Part shown: positions 54,852-63,934 of the stretch, in pieces
Position numbering within the stretch: the stretch's first letter is position 1
How the letters are laid out: every line of letters starts with the position of its first letter
Assembly (NCBI RefSeq): GCF_003003035.1
Contig: NZ_PVTS01000002.1
Location: forward strand, 289,236-353,235
Direction: 5' to 3'
Source: Marinilabilia salmonicolor
GTDB taxonomy: Bacteria; Bacteroidota; Bacteroidia; Bacteroidales; Marinilabiliaceae
DNA length: 64,000 nucleotides
Position numbers and translations under genes: made by a program
Notes under the pieces: model-generated
The model's input: the letters and a program-made list of their open reading frames with translations, nothing else
Databases searched by the model: none
What the model was told of the DNA's origin: nothing

Positions 54852-56762
54852 TCAAAGTTTTCCGGCGAGGTTTCGGGCAGCCTGCCGGATCCCTTCCATA
54901 TCATAACCGCAATCGCGGGCCAGCTCAGTCTGCGTTCCCTGGTCTATAAAATCATCAGGGATACCCAGTCTTTTTATTTGGGCGAAATAACCATTCTCTG
55001 CCATAAATTCAATCACGGCAGAGCCTAAGCCTCCAACAATAGTACCATCTTCCACAGTAATAATTTTCTTATATCTGCCAAACACCTTATGAAGCAATTC
55101 CTGATCCAGGGGTTTAACGAAGCGCATATCACAGTGCCCGGCAGAAATACCCTCCTCCTTTAGCTGTGTTACAATGCGCTGAACCTTAGCGCCAATAGGA
55201 CCAATGGTCAGAAATACAAGATCTGTTCCTTCCGACAACTCACGACCGGTGCCTACTTCAATCTTGTGGAAGGGAGTTTGCCAGTCAATTTTAGTGCCGT
55301 TCCCACGCGGATAACGAATGGAGAAAGGCCCCATGTCAGGTAACTGCGCAGTAAACATGAGGTTACGCAACTCTTCCTCGTCCATTGGAGAGGAAACAAT
55401 CATATTGGGAATGCATCGAAAATAGGCCAAATCAAACGCACCGTGATGCGTAGGGCCATCGGCTCCCACAAGGCCACCCCGGTCGAGACAAAAAACAACA
55501 TTTAATTTCTGGAGTGCTACATCATGAATTACCTGATCGTAGGCCCTTTGCATAAAAGTGGAATAGATGTTACAAAAAGGTACCATCCCGGAGATGGCCA
55601 GGCCTGCGGCAAAAGTAACCGCGTGCTGCTCGGCAATACCCACATCAAAGGCGCGATCAGGCATTTTCTCCATCATCAGGTTCAGACTGCAACCTGTAGG
55701 CATAGCTGGTGTAATACCCACAATTTTTGGGTTTTTTTCGGCAAGCTCAATAATGCTGTGACCGAATACATCCTGAAATTTAGGAGGCTTGGGAGTATTG
55801 GATGATGTTTCCAAAAAGCGACCGGTGGTTTTATCAAACTTCCCCCCGGTAGCATGCCAGGCAGTCTGATTCTCCTCTGCTAACTTAAAACCTTTTCCTT
55901 TTTTTGTAATGATATGGAGAACTTTAGGGCCATTTATCTCCTTTAAATCTTTAAGCACATTTGCCAATCGCTCCACATCATGTCCATCCACAGGACCAAA
56001 GTATCGGATATTTAAACCCTCAAAAATATTGGTCTGCCGGGTGAGTAACGTTTTTATGCTGTTGTTGATTTTGATGATCATATCGCGCGAACGCGGACTA
56101 CCGATGTTAAACTTCTGAAGTGCTTTAAAAACGTCCTTTCGCAGTTTATTGTAGGTATGGCTGGTGGCAATATCCACAAGATATTCACTAAAACCTCCCA
56201 CATTGGGATCAATGGCCATATTGTTGTCATTAAGCACCACAAGCACATTGGCCTTGCTGGCAGCCAGGTTATTCAGCCCTTCGAAAGCCTGCCCTGCAGT
56301 CATGGCTCCGTCGCCGATCACAGCCACAGTCTGCCGGGTCTTATCTCCCTGTCTGTTGGCAGCAACAGCCATTCCCAATGCAGCAGAAATAGAGGTCGAT
56401 GAATGCCCAACTCCAAAGGCATCGTATTCACTTTCAAAAATATTGGGAAAACCGCTAAGCCCTTTATATTTTCGATTGGTATGAAAACGATCACGCCGTC
56501 CGGTCAAAATCTTATGGCCATAGGCCTGATGTCCCACATCCCAAATGATTTTATCCGTCGGGGTGTTGAACACATAATGAAGGGCAACGGTAAGCTCTAC
56601 CACTCCGAGACTGGCACCAAAGTGCCCGGGATTACACGAGACAGCATCAATAATATAATCGCGCAATTCCGAACAAACATGCATCAGATCCTTCTGTGGA
56701 AGCCTGCGCAGATCCTCTGGCGAATCAATATGTTTCAAAAATTCTTTAGCGACCTCTTCCAT
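54852..56762 (-). CDS. dxs: 1-deoxy-D-xylulose-5-phosphate synthase
   Basis: Dxs condenses pyruvate and glyceraldehyde-3-P in the MEP isoprenoid route. At 636 aa it has standard length. Thiamine-diphosphate motifs are present: the [15 protein letters not shown] block with NDNNMAI (about 150-185), and the transketolase part with [15 protein letters not shown] and [16 protein letters not shown] TAnnTTTG box (TATCTTTG) precedes it at 56802-56809. It stands alone. Confidence 0.97.
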   Translation of the reverse strand: MEEVAKEFLKHIDSPEDLRRLPQKDLMHVCSELRDYIIDAVSCNPGHFGASLGVVELTVALHYVFNTPTDKIIWDVGHQAYGHKILTGRRDRFHTNRKYKGLSGFPNIFESEYDAFGVGHSSTSISAALGMAVAANRQGDKTRQTVAVIGDGAMTAGQAFEGLNNLAASKANVLVVLNDNNMAIDPNVGGFSEYLVDIATSHTYNKLRKDVFKALQKFNIGSPRSRDMIIKINNSIKTLLTRQTNIFEGLNIRYFGPVDGHDVERLANVLKDLKEINGPKVLHIITKKGKGFKLAEENQTAWHATGGKFDKTTGRFLETSSNTPKPPKFQDVFGHSIIELAEKNPKIVGITPAMPTGCSLNLMMEKMPDRAFDVGIAEQHAVTFAAGLAISGMVPFCNIYSTFMQRAYDQVIHDVALQKLNVVFCLDRGGLVGADGPTHHGAFDLAYFRCIPNMIVSSPMDEEELRNLMFTAQLPDMGPFSIRYPRGNGTKIDWQTPFHKIEVGTGRELSEGTDLVFLTIGPIGAKVQRIVTQLKEEGISAGHCDMRFVKPLDQELLHKVFGRYKKIITVEDGTIVGGLGSAVIEFMAENGYFAQIKRLGIPDDFIDQGTQTELARDCGYDMEGIRQAARNLAGKL

Positions 56763-56801
56763 TCCCTTTTCTCTTTTTTACAATACTACGGTTTAATGAT
56801 G

Positions 56802-56809
56802 CAAAGATA
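56802..56809 (-). promoter_or_regulatory. Bacteroidota -7 box (TATCTTTG) of dxs
   Basis: CAAAGATA on plus is TATCTTTG on minus, an exact consensus match 39 bases before the dxs ATG. Confidence 0.6.
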
Positions 56810-56857
56810 AAAGAATGTTAATATTATGGGGATGATATAAAGAGCAATCTCTAATTA

Positions 56858-57107
56858 GTTTCTGTCCATAAAGTACCACTTGCGTCCCCGAAGGATCGGG
56901 GCAGGCTGTTACGCTTGCCGCCAAAATACTCATTTACGATTAGTAAACTCCGTTTTTGGCGGCTTGCGCCACCCATCGGCCGCCAAAGGCTTGCCGACGG
57001 CACGGCGCTAAAGCTTTAGGCGGCACGCGGTCGCAAGCCTGGCAATTGGCACTTTCTGAACAGAAACACCTCTAAGTACAAAATTTGCTTAGTTTATAGA
57101 CGGGCAC
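56858..57107 (+). repeat. Long MITE-like element, TAATTA/TAATTT target duplication
   Basis: At 250 bp this is the longest single unit. It starts GTTTCTGTCCATAAAGTACC and ends TTAGTTTATAGACGGGCAC. Flanks are TAATTA (56852-56857) and TAATTT (57108-57113). The core carries two hairpin modules, CGTCCCCGAAGGATCGGGGC and a GCCGCCAAAATACTCATTTAC / GTAAACTCCGTTTTTGGCGGC pair, plus GCTAAAGCTTTAGGCGGC. Confidence 0.85.
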
Positions 57108-57113
57108 TAATTT

Positions 57114-57546
57114 ACAACATCTATCAGCAAAAATTTTTATTAGTTTTACGCGACAACAAGGAAGAGCAAATAATCATTTGACGTTTTCTACGTTAATTGT
57201 TTAGCTGTAGTTTAAAATAGCGTTTATTTCACGAGAGATTGCTTCGGGCTTTGCCCTCGCAATCCCAATAACAAAGATTTTTCGATGAATTAGTGGTCTA
57301 CCCCGAAGCAACCTCTAAAAATTTATACGCAACTATAAACTACAGACTAATTGTTTAATTGGATTTTTGGATTTAAACCGCATAAAAAACGGTATATCTA
57401 ACTACCCCCTTGTTAAACTAATAATCCGTTAAAATAACCCAGGCAATGAGATCAAATGACACACAGTTTTGTTTTAAGTATGTTGCCGTTCATTGTAAGG
57501 AAAAAAACTGCAGTGCAACCATCAAAAGATGGATGAATAAGAATTG
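57114..57546. other. Intergenic stretch, no gene seen
   Basis: This AT-rich 433-base gap before the KilA-N remnant has no ORF worth calling. It contains GAGATTGCTTCGGGCTTTGC followed by CCTCGCAATC, a short hairpin-like stretch. Confidence 0.35.
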
Positions 57547-57554
57547 TATATTTG
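57547..57554 (+). promoter_or_regulatory. Bacteroidota -7 box (TATATTTG) before the KilA-N remnant
   Basis: TATATTTG, an exact match to TAnnTTTG, lies 29 bases before the ATG at 57583. The promoter may outlast the gene it served. Confidence 0.45.
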
Positions 57555-57582
57555 TATAGAGCAAATACAATTTGAAACTAAT

Positions 57583-57973
57583 ATGGCAAATAAATCCCAA
57601 ATAGAAGTTGAAAACAAACTCATTTCAATTGTTAAACAAGATGAGCAAGACTACATCAGTCTGACTGATATGGTAAAAGGAGAAGAAGGTTCTGACCATA
57701 TCAGAAATTGGATGAGAAATCGCAACACGGTAGAATTTATTGGATTATGGGAAACTTTAAATAATCCCAATTTTAAACCTGTCGAATTCGACACCTTTAG
57801 AAAACCTTAATTCCATATTAATCCGCAACCAAGTTGACAAAGAGCAAAGATATAGACAATTACGAGATATTGTAAAGATTCAGCTAAAGTCCCTTGATGA
57901 AAAGAATTTTATGAAAGCATTAAAAAAAGTATCAGACGATATATACATTGACAACCAAAATAAATTGAAATAA
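57583..57973 (+). pseudogene. KilA-N domain protein remnant with internal deletion
   Basis: The N-terminal part (from ATG 57583) is the start of a KilA-N domain: VKQDEQDYISLTDMVKGEEG, then IRNWMRNRNTVEFIGLWETL. The frame stops at 57810. From 57797 another frame, reading LENLNSILIRNQVDKEQRY through to DNQNKLK and TAA at 57971, looks like the C-terminus of the same family. The central roughly 150-200 residues are missing at the join. KilA-N genes are common in phages and accessory islands. Confidence 0.75.
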
Positions 57974-58203
57974 ACAACGAAACGGCAACAAAGCCATATA
58001 CGCAAGCCGTGGCATCCACATCATATTGAGGGTTTTGTATTACCCAAAACCATGCGTTCAAGCTGATAAATCCACAGATGGTTCGAAACCACGCCCAGGC
58101 GAATATAACCGGGACATTATGATTAATTACAGAAAAACAAACCAAGCATCAGACATTGCAAAATAGTATCTAATTAGGTACATTTGTAGAAAATGAGTTT
58201 TCA

Positions 58204-58440
58204 ATGCCTACGATTGATAGTTTTAACGGAATTAAGATACATATTTATAACGGCGAGCATAGGCCTCCTCATATTCATGCCAACTATAATGAATACGAAG
58301 TGCTTATTGAGATTGAACGTGGAAATATTTATTCCGGAAACTTACCAAGCAGACCGTTAAAATTGGTGTTCGATTGGCTGGCAGGTAACGCAGATTGGGC
58401 TTTAGAAGTTTTTTATGAATTAAATCCAGATTTAAAATGA
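58204..58440 (+). CDS. DUF4160 domain protein
   Basis: The 78-aa product has the family core HRPPHIHANYNEYEVLIEI and ends with the helix FDWLAGNADWALEVFYEL. DUF4160 proteins are small, of unknown function, and typically paired with a DUF2442 protein. Here the partner overlaps the stop by four bases, which couples translation. The pair has the look of a toxin-antitoxin or regulatory module, but no activity is known to me. Confidence 0.87.
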   Translation: MPTIDSFNGIKIHIYNGEHRPPHIHANYNEYEVLIEIERGNIYSGNLPSRPLKLVFDWLAGNADWALEVFYELNPDLK

Positions 58441-58958
58441 GACAGAGCATTAAGATACCGAGGATTTTAAAAATAAACTGGATTAAAGAGTTATCCATTT
58501 CAGTTGTTTTTAATAATGGAGAATCACGTATAATTGACTTTAGGAAAGTACTCAAAAAGAGTAATGTCAATGAAACATCTCCAGCAAATATTCTCTATGA
58601 CACTAAAGAGTTTGCTAAGGTTGAATTAGTTGGAAATACACTTTCATGGAGTAATGTGGAGCAGTTCATAACCATGAGAAGTGGAGAGAAAATGAAAGTT
58701 CCTTATGAGATTGGTGCGGACATATTACTAAAATACAGCCAGCCGGAGAAATCAGAGCTTTCACTTAGAATTGGTGAATTGATTAGAGAGGCCAGGCTTA
58801 AGTCAGGATTAACTCAACAGGATTTAGCTCTGAAAAGCGGTACATCAAGAACATATATCTCTAAAATTGAGAATGACAGGTCTGATTTGGAAATTGCTAC
58901 TTTGAGAAAAATTATTGAAACAGGTTTAGGCCGGAGACTGGATATTTCAATAAAGTAA
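58437..58958 (+). CDS. DUF2442 domain fused to an XRE-type HTH
   Basis: The 173-aa product has an N-terminal DUF2442 domain (residues 1-85: KINWIKELSISVVFNNGESR ... VELVGNTLSWSNVEQF). The C-terminal XRE helix-turn-helix covers about residues 110-170 (IGELIREARLKSGLTQQDLA, then KSGTSRTYISKIENDRSDLE). Such fusions are expected to autoregulate a two-gene module with DUF4160. It lies downstream of the KilA-N remnant in an AT-rich, accessory-like region. Confidence 0.86.
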   Translation: MRQSIKIPRILKINWIKELSISVVFNNGESRIIDFRKVLKKSNVNETSPANILYDTKEFAKVELVGNTLSWSNVEQFITMRSGEKMKVPYEIGADILLKYSQPEKSELSLRIGELIREARLKSGLTQQDLALKSGTSRTYISKIENDRSDLEIATLRKIIETGLGRRLDISIK

Positions 58959-59201
58959 ATGACCATAACAAGCACTCTTGGCATGAAGAAGTGTCATGTT
59001 TATAGGAAGTTTCAATCCCTGAAGGACAATCTTAACGGTCAGAAAATACCTGCCAGGAAAATTAACCACACACCATATCGCTAAACGTTGAAGTTGTTTC
59101 TCCGACTCTGCACTAATTTGATTATCAGCCAGTTGAAGTCTAAAAATTTCTGAACAACAAAGTATTGTAAAATAATAGCATCAAATAAAGAAATCAAAAT
59201 T

Positions 59202-60221
59202 ATGAGACCCTTAAAGTATTTTGGAATTATCCTTATTCTCGGTTCATTGCTTTATTCCTGTGTTCCGCTTAACCAATTCAGAGAGTTGGAAGAGAACAAT
59301 CAGCAACTGACTGACAAAGTGGAAAGCCTCAGTAGTGACAAGGAGCTGCTGGAAGGACGAAGTGAAGAGCTGAAAAAACTGGCCGACCGCCTGAAAAATC
59401 AGGTTGCCGAACTAACCGCCGACACCCTAAGGAAAGGACGGGCTGTAAGGGCCTGTCGGGATGACCTGAATCATCTTCGGACCGAGTACGATGATTTGCT
59501 TTCACAATTACGCAACCAGACAGGGACTGCAGATTCGGAAGAATTACTTGCTTATCTGCAAAAACTCCAGGAAGATTTGCAGGCAAGGGAAGATGCACTA
59601 ATAGCTGCCGAAAGAGATCTTGAATCCCGCAAAACAGAGCTGCAAAATGCCATGAGTGAGTTAACATCTGCACAGGCCCAGCTGGAAGCTCAAAATCGCC
59701 GCCTGATGGAACTGGAACAAGCCCTTGCCCGGAAGGACAGTGCCAGCAACGCATTGCGTCAGGCCATTGCAGATGCTCTTACCGGTTTTGACCAAAGCCA
59801 GCTGAAAGTTCACATCAAAAACGGAAAGGTTTATGTTTCCATGGAAGAAAAACTGCTTTTCGGTTCCGGAAGCTACCAGGTAAGCGCCGAAGGTGCATCC
59901 GCAATCAGGCAAGTTGCCAATGTACTGGGCGAAAAGAAAGACATCAACATTATGATTGAAGGTCATACCGATCCGGTTCCCTATCGCAGCGGAGTGCTGC
60001 TCGACAACTGGGACCTGAGCGTGAAACGCGCAACCTCTGTGACGCGAATTCTTCTGGAAAACAGCGAAGTGGATCCATCCAGAGTTATTGCTGCAGGCCG
60101 TGGACCTCATGTTCCGCTGGTCACCAACGAAACAGCAGAAGGCAAGCGCAAAAACAGGCGTACGGAAATTATTCTAACGCCACGATTAGACCAGATTCTG
60201 GATATTCTGGAGACAAACTGA
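59202..60221 (+). CDS. OmpA-family lipoprotein with coiled-coil
   Basis: The 339-aa product has a lipoprotein signal with Cys20 (LGSLLYSC). Residues about 30-185 form a long coiled coil (heptads such as LTDKVESLSSDKELLEGRSEEL). The C-terminal 130 residues are an OmpA peptidoglycan-binding domain: INIMIEGHTDPVPYR, then WDLSVKRATSVTRIL and RKNRRTEIILTP. It would link the outer membrane or a complex to the cell wall. It is not in an operon with a motility or secretion locus here. Confidence 0.93.
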   Translation: MRPLKYFGIILILGSLLYSCVPLNQFRELEENNQQLTDKVESLSSDKELLEGRSEELKKLADRLKNQVAELTADTLRKGRAVRACRDDLNHLRTEYDDLLSQLRNQTGTADSEELLAYLQKLQEDLQAREDALIAAERDLESRKTELQNAMSELTSAQAQLEAQNRRLMELEQALARKDSASNALRQAIADALTGFDQSQLKVHIKNGKVYVSMEEKLLFGSGSYQVSAEGASAIRQVANVLGEKKDINIMIEGHTDPVPYRSGVLLDNWDLSVKRATSVTRILLENSEVDPSRVIAAGRGPHVPLVTNETAEGKRKNRRTEIILTPRLDQILDILETN

Positions 60222-60234
60222 AAAACCTGGAGAT

Positions 60235-60340
60235 TAAACCATCCTCTGTGGTACTCTGTGTTTCCTCTGCTACACCCTGTGAAATTCCTTTTACACAGAG
60301 TACCGCAGAGAAATAAACACACAGAGTACCGCAGAGTTTA
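60235..60340. repeat. CTCTGTG/CACAGAG repeat cluster, copy 1
   Basis: CCTCTGTGGTACTCTGTGTTTCC and its inverse ACACAGAGTACCGCAGAG appear several times in both orientations over about 100 bases, giving overlapping hairpins. Related clusters lie at 63771-63838 and 63935-64000. Confidence 0.7.
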
Positions 60341-60399
60341 TATTTTATCACCATTTATTACTTTCCAGGTCACCGCTCCATTTAAACCGTCTCTTCAAC

Positions 60400-61431
60400 A
60401 TGTGGTTCCGAACCTCCGCAATTTTAAACAACGCCATGCTCTATCTAAAGAGCCTGAACATCCCACGTCTGCTGAACCTGTTGAAGCTTGTATGCGGTTT
60501 TATTCTGTCCCGGATTGTTGGCAAACCCCTATGCATAGCCCACCCATTTGCCCTATCGGTAGAACCATCGGGACACTGCCAATTAAAATGTCCCGAATGT
60601 CCTACCGGAGCAGCTGTCCTTTCCCGGAAAAAGGGGAATATGAACATTGATTTATTCAATAAAATAATCAATGAAACAGAAAAATACATCATTTATTTAA
60701 ACCTTTACTTTCAAGGAGAACCATTGCTTCATCCACAAATTGAGGAATTCATCGAAAAAGCCAAAAAGAATCGGATCTACACAACCATAAGTACCAACGC
60801 CCAACTTCTTGACCAGCAAATGTGCAGAAAGCTAATTGCCTCCGGTCTTTCGAGAATCGTCATATCACTCGACGGTTTTTCACAAGGAATTTATGAAACT
60901 TACCGTCGGGGCGGAAAGGTTGAGACCGTAAAAAATGGCATTATAATGCTGATTCAGGCACGAAAGGAGTCGGGAACTTTCTTCCCAATCATTGTTGTAC
61001 AGGTTCTCGCCTTTGACCACAACAAGCATGAAATTCCGGCAATCCGTGAATGGTGTAAAGAAGTCGGAGTGGACAAACTGGAAATAAAAACCGCACAAAT
61101 GAATGAGTTTGGAGATGGAACCGTACAGCCGGCCCGGGAGAAATCGCGTTACCAAAATTCACCGAAAAAGAAATATACCGTACCGGGACGCCCCTACAAC
61201 CACTGCTGGCGTCAGTGGAGTAGTGCTGTAATAACCTGGAACGGATTAATGGTTCCCTGTTGTTACGACAAAAATGCGGAATACATTTTAGGAAATGCAT
61301 CAAGTAGTACTTTCAGTGACAACATCAAAAAACCGGAAAGTTATATTTTTAAACAAACAATTTTGTCCAACCGAAAAGGGATTGAGATGTGTCGCAACTG
61401 CCCGGAGGGAAGAAACTGGTTTTGGGGGTGA
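60400..61431 (+). CDS. Radical SAM/SPASM domain protein
   Basis: The 343-aa protein has the radical SAM cluster motif C60-x3-C64-x2-C67 (CQLKCPEC), the beta strand region NLYFQGEPLLHP, and a C-terminal SPASM-type Cys cluster (CWRQW, then MVPCC and EMCRNCPEG). SPASM enzymes often modify peptides or act in cofactor or sugar metabolism. The gene stands alone with no precursor peptide visible. Substrate unknown. An internal ATG at 60436 could be the true start. Confidence 0.9.
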   Translation: MWFRTSAILNNAMLYLKSLNIPRLLNLLKLVCGFILSRIVGKPLCIAHPFALSVEPSGHCQLKCPECPTGAAVLSRKKGNMNIDLFNKIINETEKYIIYLNLYFQGEPLLHPQIEEFIEKAKKNRIYTTISTNAQLLDQQMCRKLIASGLSRIVISLDGFSQGIYETYRRGGKVETVKNGIIMLIQARKESGTFFPIIVVQVLAFDHNKHEIPAIREWCKEVGVDKLEIKTAQMNEFGDGTVQPAREKSRYQNSPKKKYTVPGRPYNHCWRQWSSAVITWNGLMVPCCYDKNAEYILGNASSSTFSDNIKKPESYIFKQTILSNRKGIEMCRNCPEGRNWFWG

Positions 61432-61443
61432 AGGAAGAAATAG

Positions 61444-61920
61444 TTACACCAACCATTCCTTAAAGAAATACCAGGTAAATACACCGGAAACAATTAGTTT
61501 CAGAACGACACCCGTCAACAAACCCAAAAATGACCCGAAGGCGGCTTTAAAAGCCTTGTTGGAGTCGGCATGTGCGGCAAATTCACCCAGGAAAGCCCCC
61601 AGAAAAGGTCCCAGTATTATTCCAACCGGTCCAAAAAACAGACCCACAACCAAACCTATTGCAGCTCCCCAGACACCGCCCCTGGTTCCACCAAATCGTC
61701 TGGCTCCCCACACCGGAACAACATAATCCAGCAAAGTGACCACAGCAGCAACTATTGCAGCAACCCATAAAAACCTGGTAGTAAAATCTCCCCAGCTGGT
61801 TAATTGAAGCGACAACAAAGCCAAAAAACTCAGTGGCGGCCCCGGCAAAACCGGCAATACACAACCGACAAAACTTGCCAGCAGCAGGAAAATCCCTATT
61901 ATAATTAGTAGAATGTCCAT
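61444..61920 (-). CDS. DUF456 membrane protein
   Basis: The 158-aa product has three to four glycine-rich helices. The duplicated GLVVGLFFGPVGIILGPFLGAFLGE region and VLPVLPGPPLSFLALLSL are typical of DUF456. Function not known. Convergent with the radical SAM gene, just 12 bases apart. Confidence 0.92.
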   Translation of the reverse strand: MDILLIIIGIFLLLASFVGCVLPVLPGPPLSFLALLSLQLTSWGDFTTRFLWVAAIVAAVVTLLDYVVPVWGARRFGGTRGGVWGAAIGLVVGLFFGPVGIILGPFLGAFLGEFAAHADSNKAFKAAFGSFLGLLTGVVLKLIVSGVFTWYFFKEWLV

Positions 61921-61929
61921 AATAGATTA

Positions 61930-61963
61930 GCTGTTAGCTCGTAGCTCATGGCTGTTAGCTCCT
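61930..61963. repeat. TAGCTCG short repeat, second site
   Basis: GCTGTTAGCTCGTAGCTCAT, then GGCTGTTAGCTCC. Same approximately 8-base unit as at 50321-50350. Confidence 0.45.
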
Positions 61964-62063
61964 TATAAATAACGGGATGTTAAAAATTTGGGGCAACCTC
62001 CAAAGTCTAATTCATCTTAAACAAATCAATTTCTCAAGTGTATGAGGTGTTAAATCACCATCC

Positions 62064-63662
62064 TCAGCTGCCAAGTTTAATCATATCGGGATAATCACTG
62101 TTGTAGTGCAATCCCCGGCTCTCCTTGCGCTGACGGGCCATTTTTATTATCAGGTATCCCACCTGAATAGAGTTTCGGAGTTCGCAAAGCCGCTGAGAAA
62201 CAGTGGAGCGCTGATAGAGATCCTCTGTTTCATGATAGATTATTTCCAGTCGGTCGAGAGCCCGCTTCAGTCGCAGATTGGAGCGCACGATGCCCACATA
62301 ATAGTTCATAATTTGCTCAATCTCTTTCTGACTTTGCGTAATCAATACCATTTCCTCCGGATGCGAGGTGCCTTCATCGTTCCACTCAGGTATATCCTTG
62401 CAGAAAGTCGAAGCCCCCACATTCTCTATTGCATCTTTGGCGGCGGCATCGGCATATACAATCCCCTCCAAAAGAGAGTTTGAAGCCAGACGATTGGCTC
62501 CATGCAAGCCGGTACAGCTGCACTCCCCAGCGGCATATAATCGTCCGATAGAGGTACGTGCTTTCTGATCAACTTTTATTCCACCACATGAAAAATGAGC
62601 CGCAGGAACCACAGGAATGTAATCTTTAGAAATATCAATACTCAGCGATAAACATTTTTCGTAAATGCCGGGATAATGCGCTTTTATTTCTTCTTTAGGC
62701 TTGTGCGTAACATCCAGATAAACATAGTCATCGCCAGTGGTTTTCAACTCATTATCGATGGCACGGGCAACGATATCACGAGGGGCCAGACATTCGCGTT
62801 CATCATATTTGTGCATAAACTTCTTCCCGTCACGCCGCTTCAGAATACCTCCAAAACCCCGCATAGCCTCCGTAATAAGGAATGAAGGACGTTCTTTGGG
62901 GTTGTACAACGAGGTGGGGTGAAACTGAATAAACTCCATGTTATCCACAATTCCCTTGGCACGATAGACCATGGCAATGCCATCACCCGTTGCGATGGAT
63001 GGATTTGTGGTGGTCTGGTAAACGCTGCCAACACCTCCGGTGGCCATCATAGTCACTTTCGACAAAATGGTTTCCACACTGTTGGTGCGTCGGTTTAATA
63101 CGTAAGCTCCATAACACTCTATGTCGCGACGCCAGCGGTGCACCAGTTCACCAAGATGGTGCTGCGTGATAATTTCCACCGCAAAATGATCTTCAAGTAC
63201 TTCGATCTCGGGATGTTCCCGAACCGCCTGCACCAGGCCACGCTGAATTTCGTAACCGGTCTGGTCTTTATGATGCAAAATCCGATTCTCGGAGTGACCT
63301 CCTTCGCGGTGCAAATCGAAGTTTCCTTTTTCATCTTTGTCAAAACGCACACCCCAGCGAATCAACTCTTCTATTTGTCCCGGAGCTTCTTCTACCACTT
63401 TGCGCACCACTTTGGGGTCGCACAAACCAGCCCCGGCGGTCAGGGTGTCCTGAATGTGTTTCTCGAAATTATCGGGGGCATACGTTACAGACGATATGCC
63501 TCCCTGCGCATACGAAGTATTGGTTTCGTCGAGTTTTGTTTTACTGATAATACAAACTTTTCCTTTGCCTGCTACTTTGAGGGCAAAACTAAGGCCGGCC
63601 ATACCGGAGCCAATCACCAGAAAATCAAATTTCTTACGTTTGGATGTATCTACTCTTCTCAT
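62064..63662 (-). CDS. nadB: L-aspartate oxidase
   Basis: NadB oxidises L-aspartate to iminoaspartate in the first step of de novo NAD synthesis. The 532-aa protein has the FAD motif GSGMAG (18-23), a stretch of the fumarate reductase-like active site (NTSYAQGGISSVTYAP), QFHPTSLYNP and the Arg-rich GANRLASNSLLEG near the C-terminal half. Length is standard. The C-terminal helical tail ends ...HYNSDYPDMIKLGS. nadA and nadC are not in the window. Confidence 0.96.
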   Translation of the reverse strand: MRRVDTSKRKKFDFLVIGSGMAGLSFALKVAGKGKVCIISKTKLDETNTSYAQGGISSVTYAPDNFEKHIQDTLTAGAGLCDPKVVRKVVEEAPGQIEELIRWGVRFDKDEKGNFDLHREGGHSENRILHHKDQTGYEIQRGLVQAVREHPEIEVLEDHFAVEIITQHHLGELVHRWRRDIECYGAYVLNRRTNSVETILSKVTMMATGGVGSVYQTTTNPSIATGDGIAMVYRAKGIVDNMEFIQFHPTSLYNPKERPSFLITEAMRGFGGILKRRDGKKFMHKYDERECLAPRDIVARAIDNELKTTGDDYVYLDVTHKPKEEIKAHYPGIYEKCLSLSIDISKDYIPVVPAAHFSCGGIKVDQKARTSIGRLYAAGECSCTGLHGANRLASNSLLEGIVYADAAAKDAIENVGASTFCKDIPEWNDEGTSHPEEMVLITQSQKEIEQIMNYYVGIVRSNLRLKRALDRLEIIYHETEDLYQRSTVSQRLCELRNSIQVGYLIIKMARQRKESRGLHYNSDYPDMIKLGS

Positions 63663-63770
63663 AAAACCAGAGGGTTTGAAACAGACAAATTTACAACTTT
63701 AGCTGGAAAAAACAGGACTGATACCGCGAAGAGGATCTTTTACCGCAAATAAACACGGAAAAAAGAAAAA

Positions 63771-63838
63771 ACATCTCTGTGAACCTCTGTGGTTTATTCT
63801 TTTTTTTTAACCACAGAGAAGCACGGAGGGGCACAGAG
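63771..63838. repeat. CTCTGTG repeat, copy 2
   Basis: AACCTCTGTGGTTTATTC, a T tract, then AACCACAGAGAAGCACGGAG; arms CCTCTGTGGTT and AACCACAGAG pair as a hairpin with a poly-T loop. The copy at 63935-64000 is nearly identical. Confidence 0.75.
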
Positions 63839-63934
63839 TAATAACGCAAACTTTCCGTGTGACTTTTTGGATAACTGTAGTTTTTTTTCTTTTTCCCCAG
63901 AAAAACGGAGGAGTAAACAGCAACAACGCAATCC

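Noticed and set aside
60400..61431. Radical SAM/SPASM gene as a maturase for the small protein at 23710
   Set aside because: They are 36 kb apart, with no shared neighbourhood; no reason to link them.
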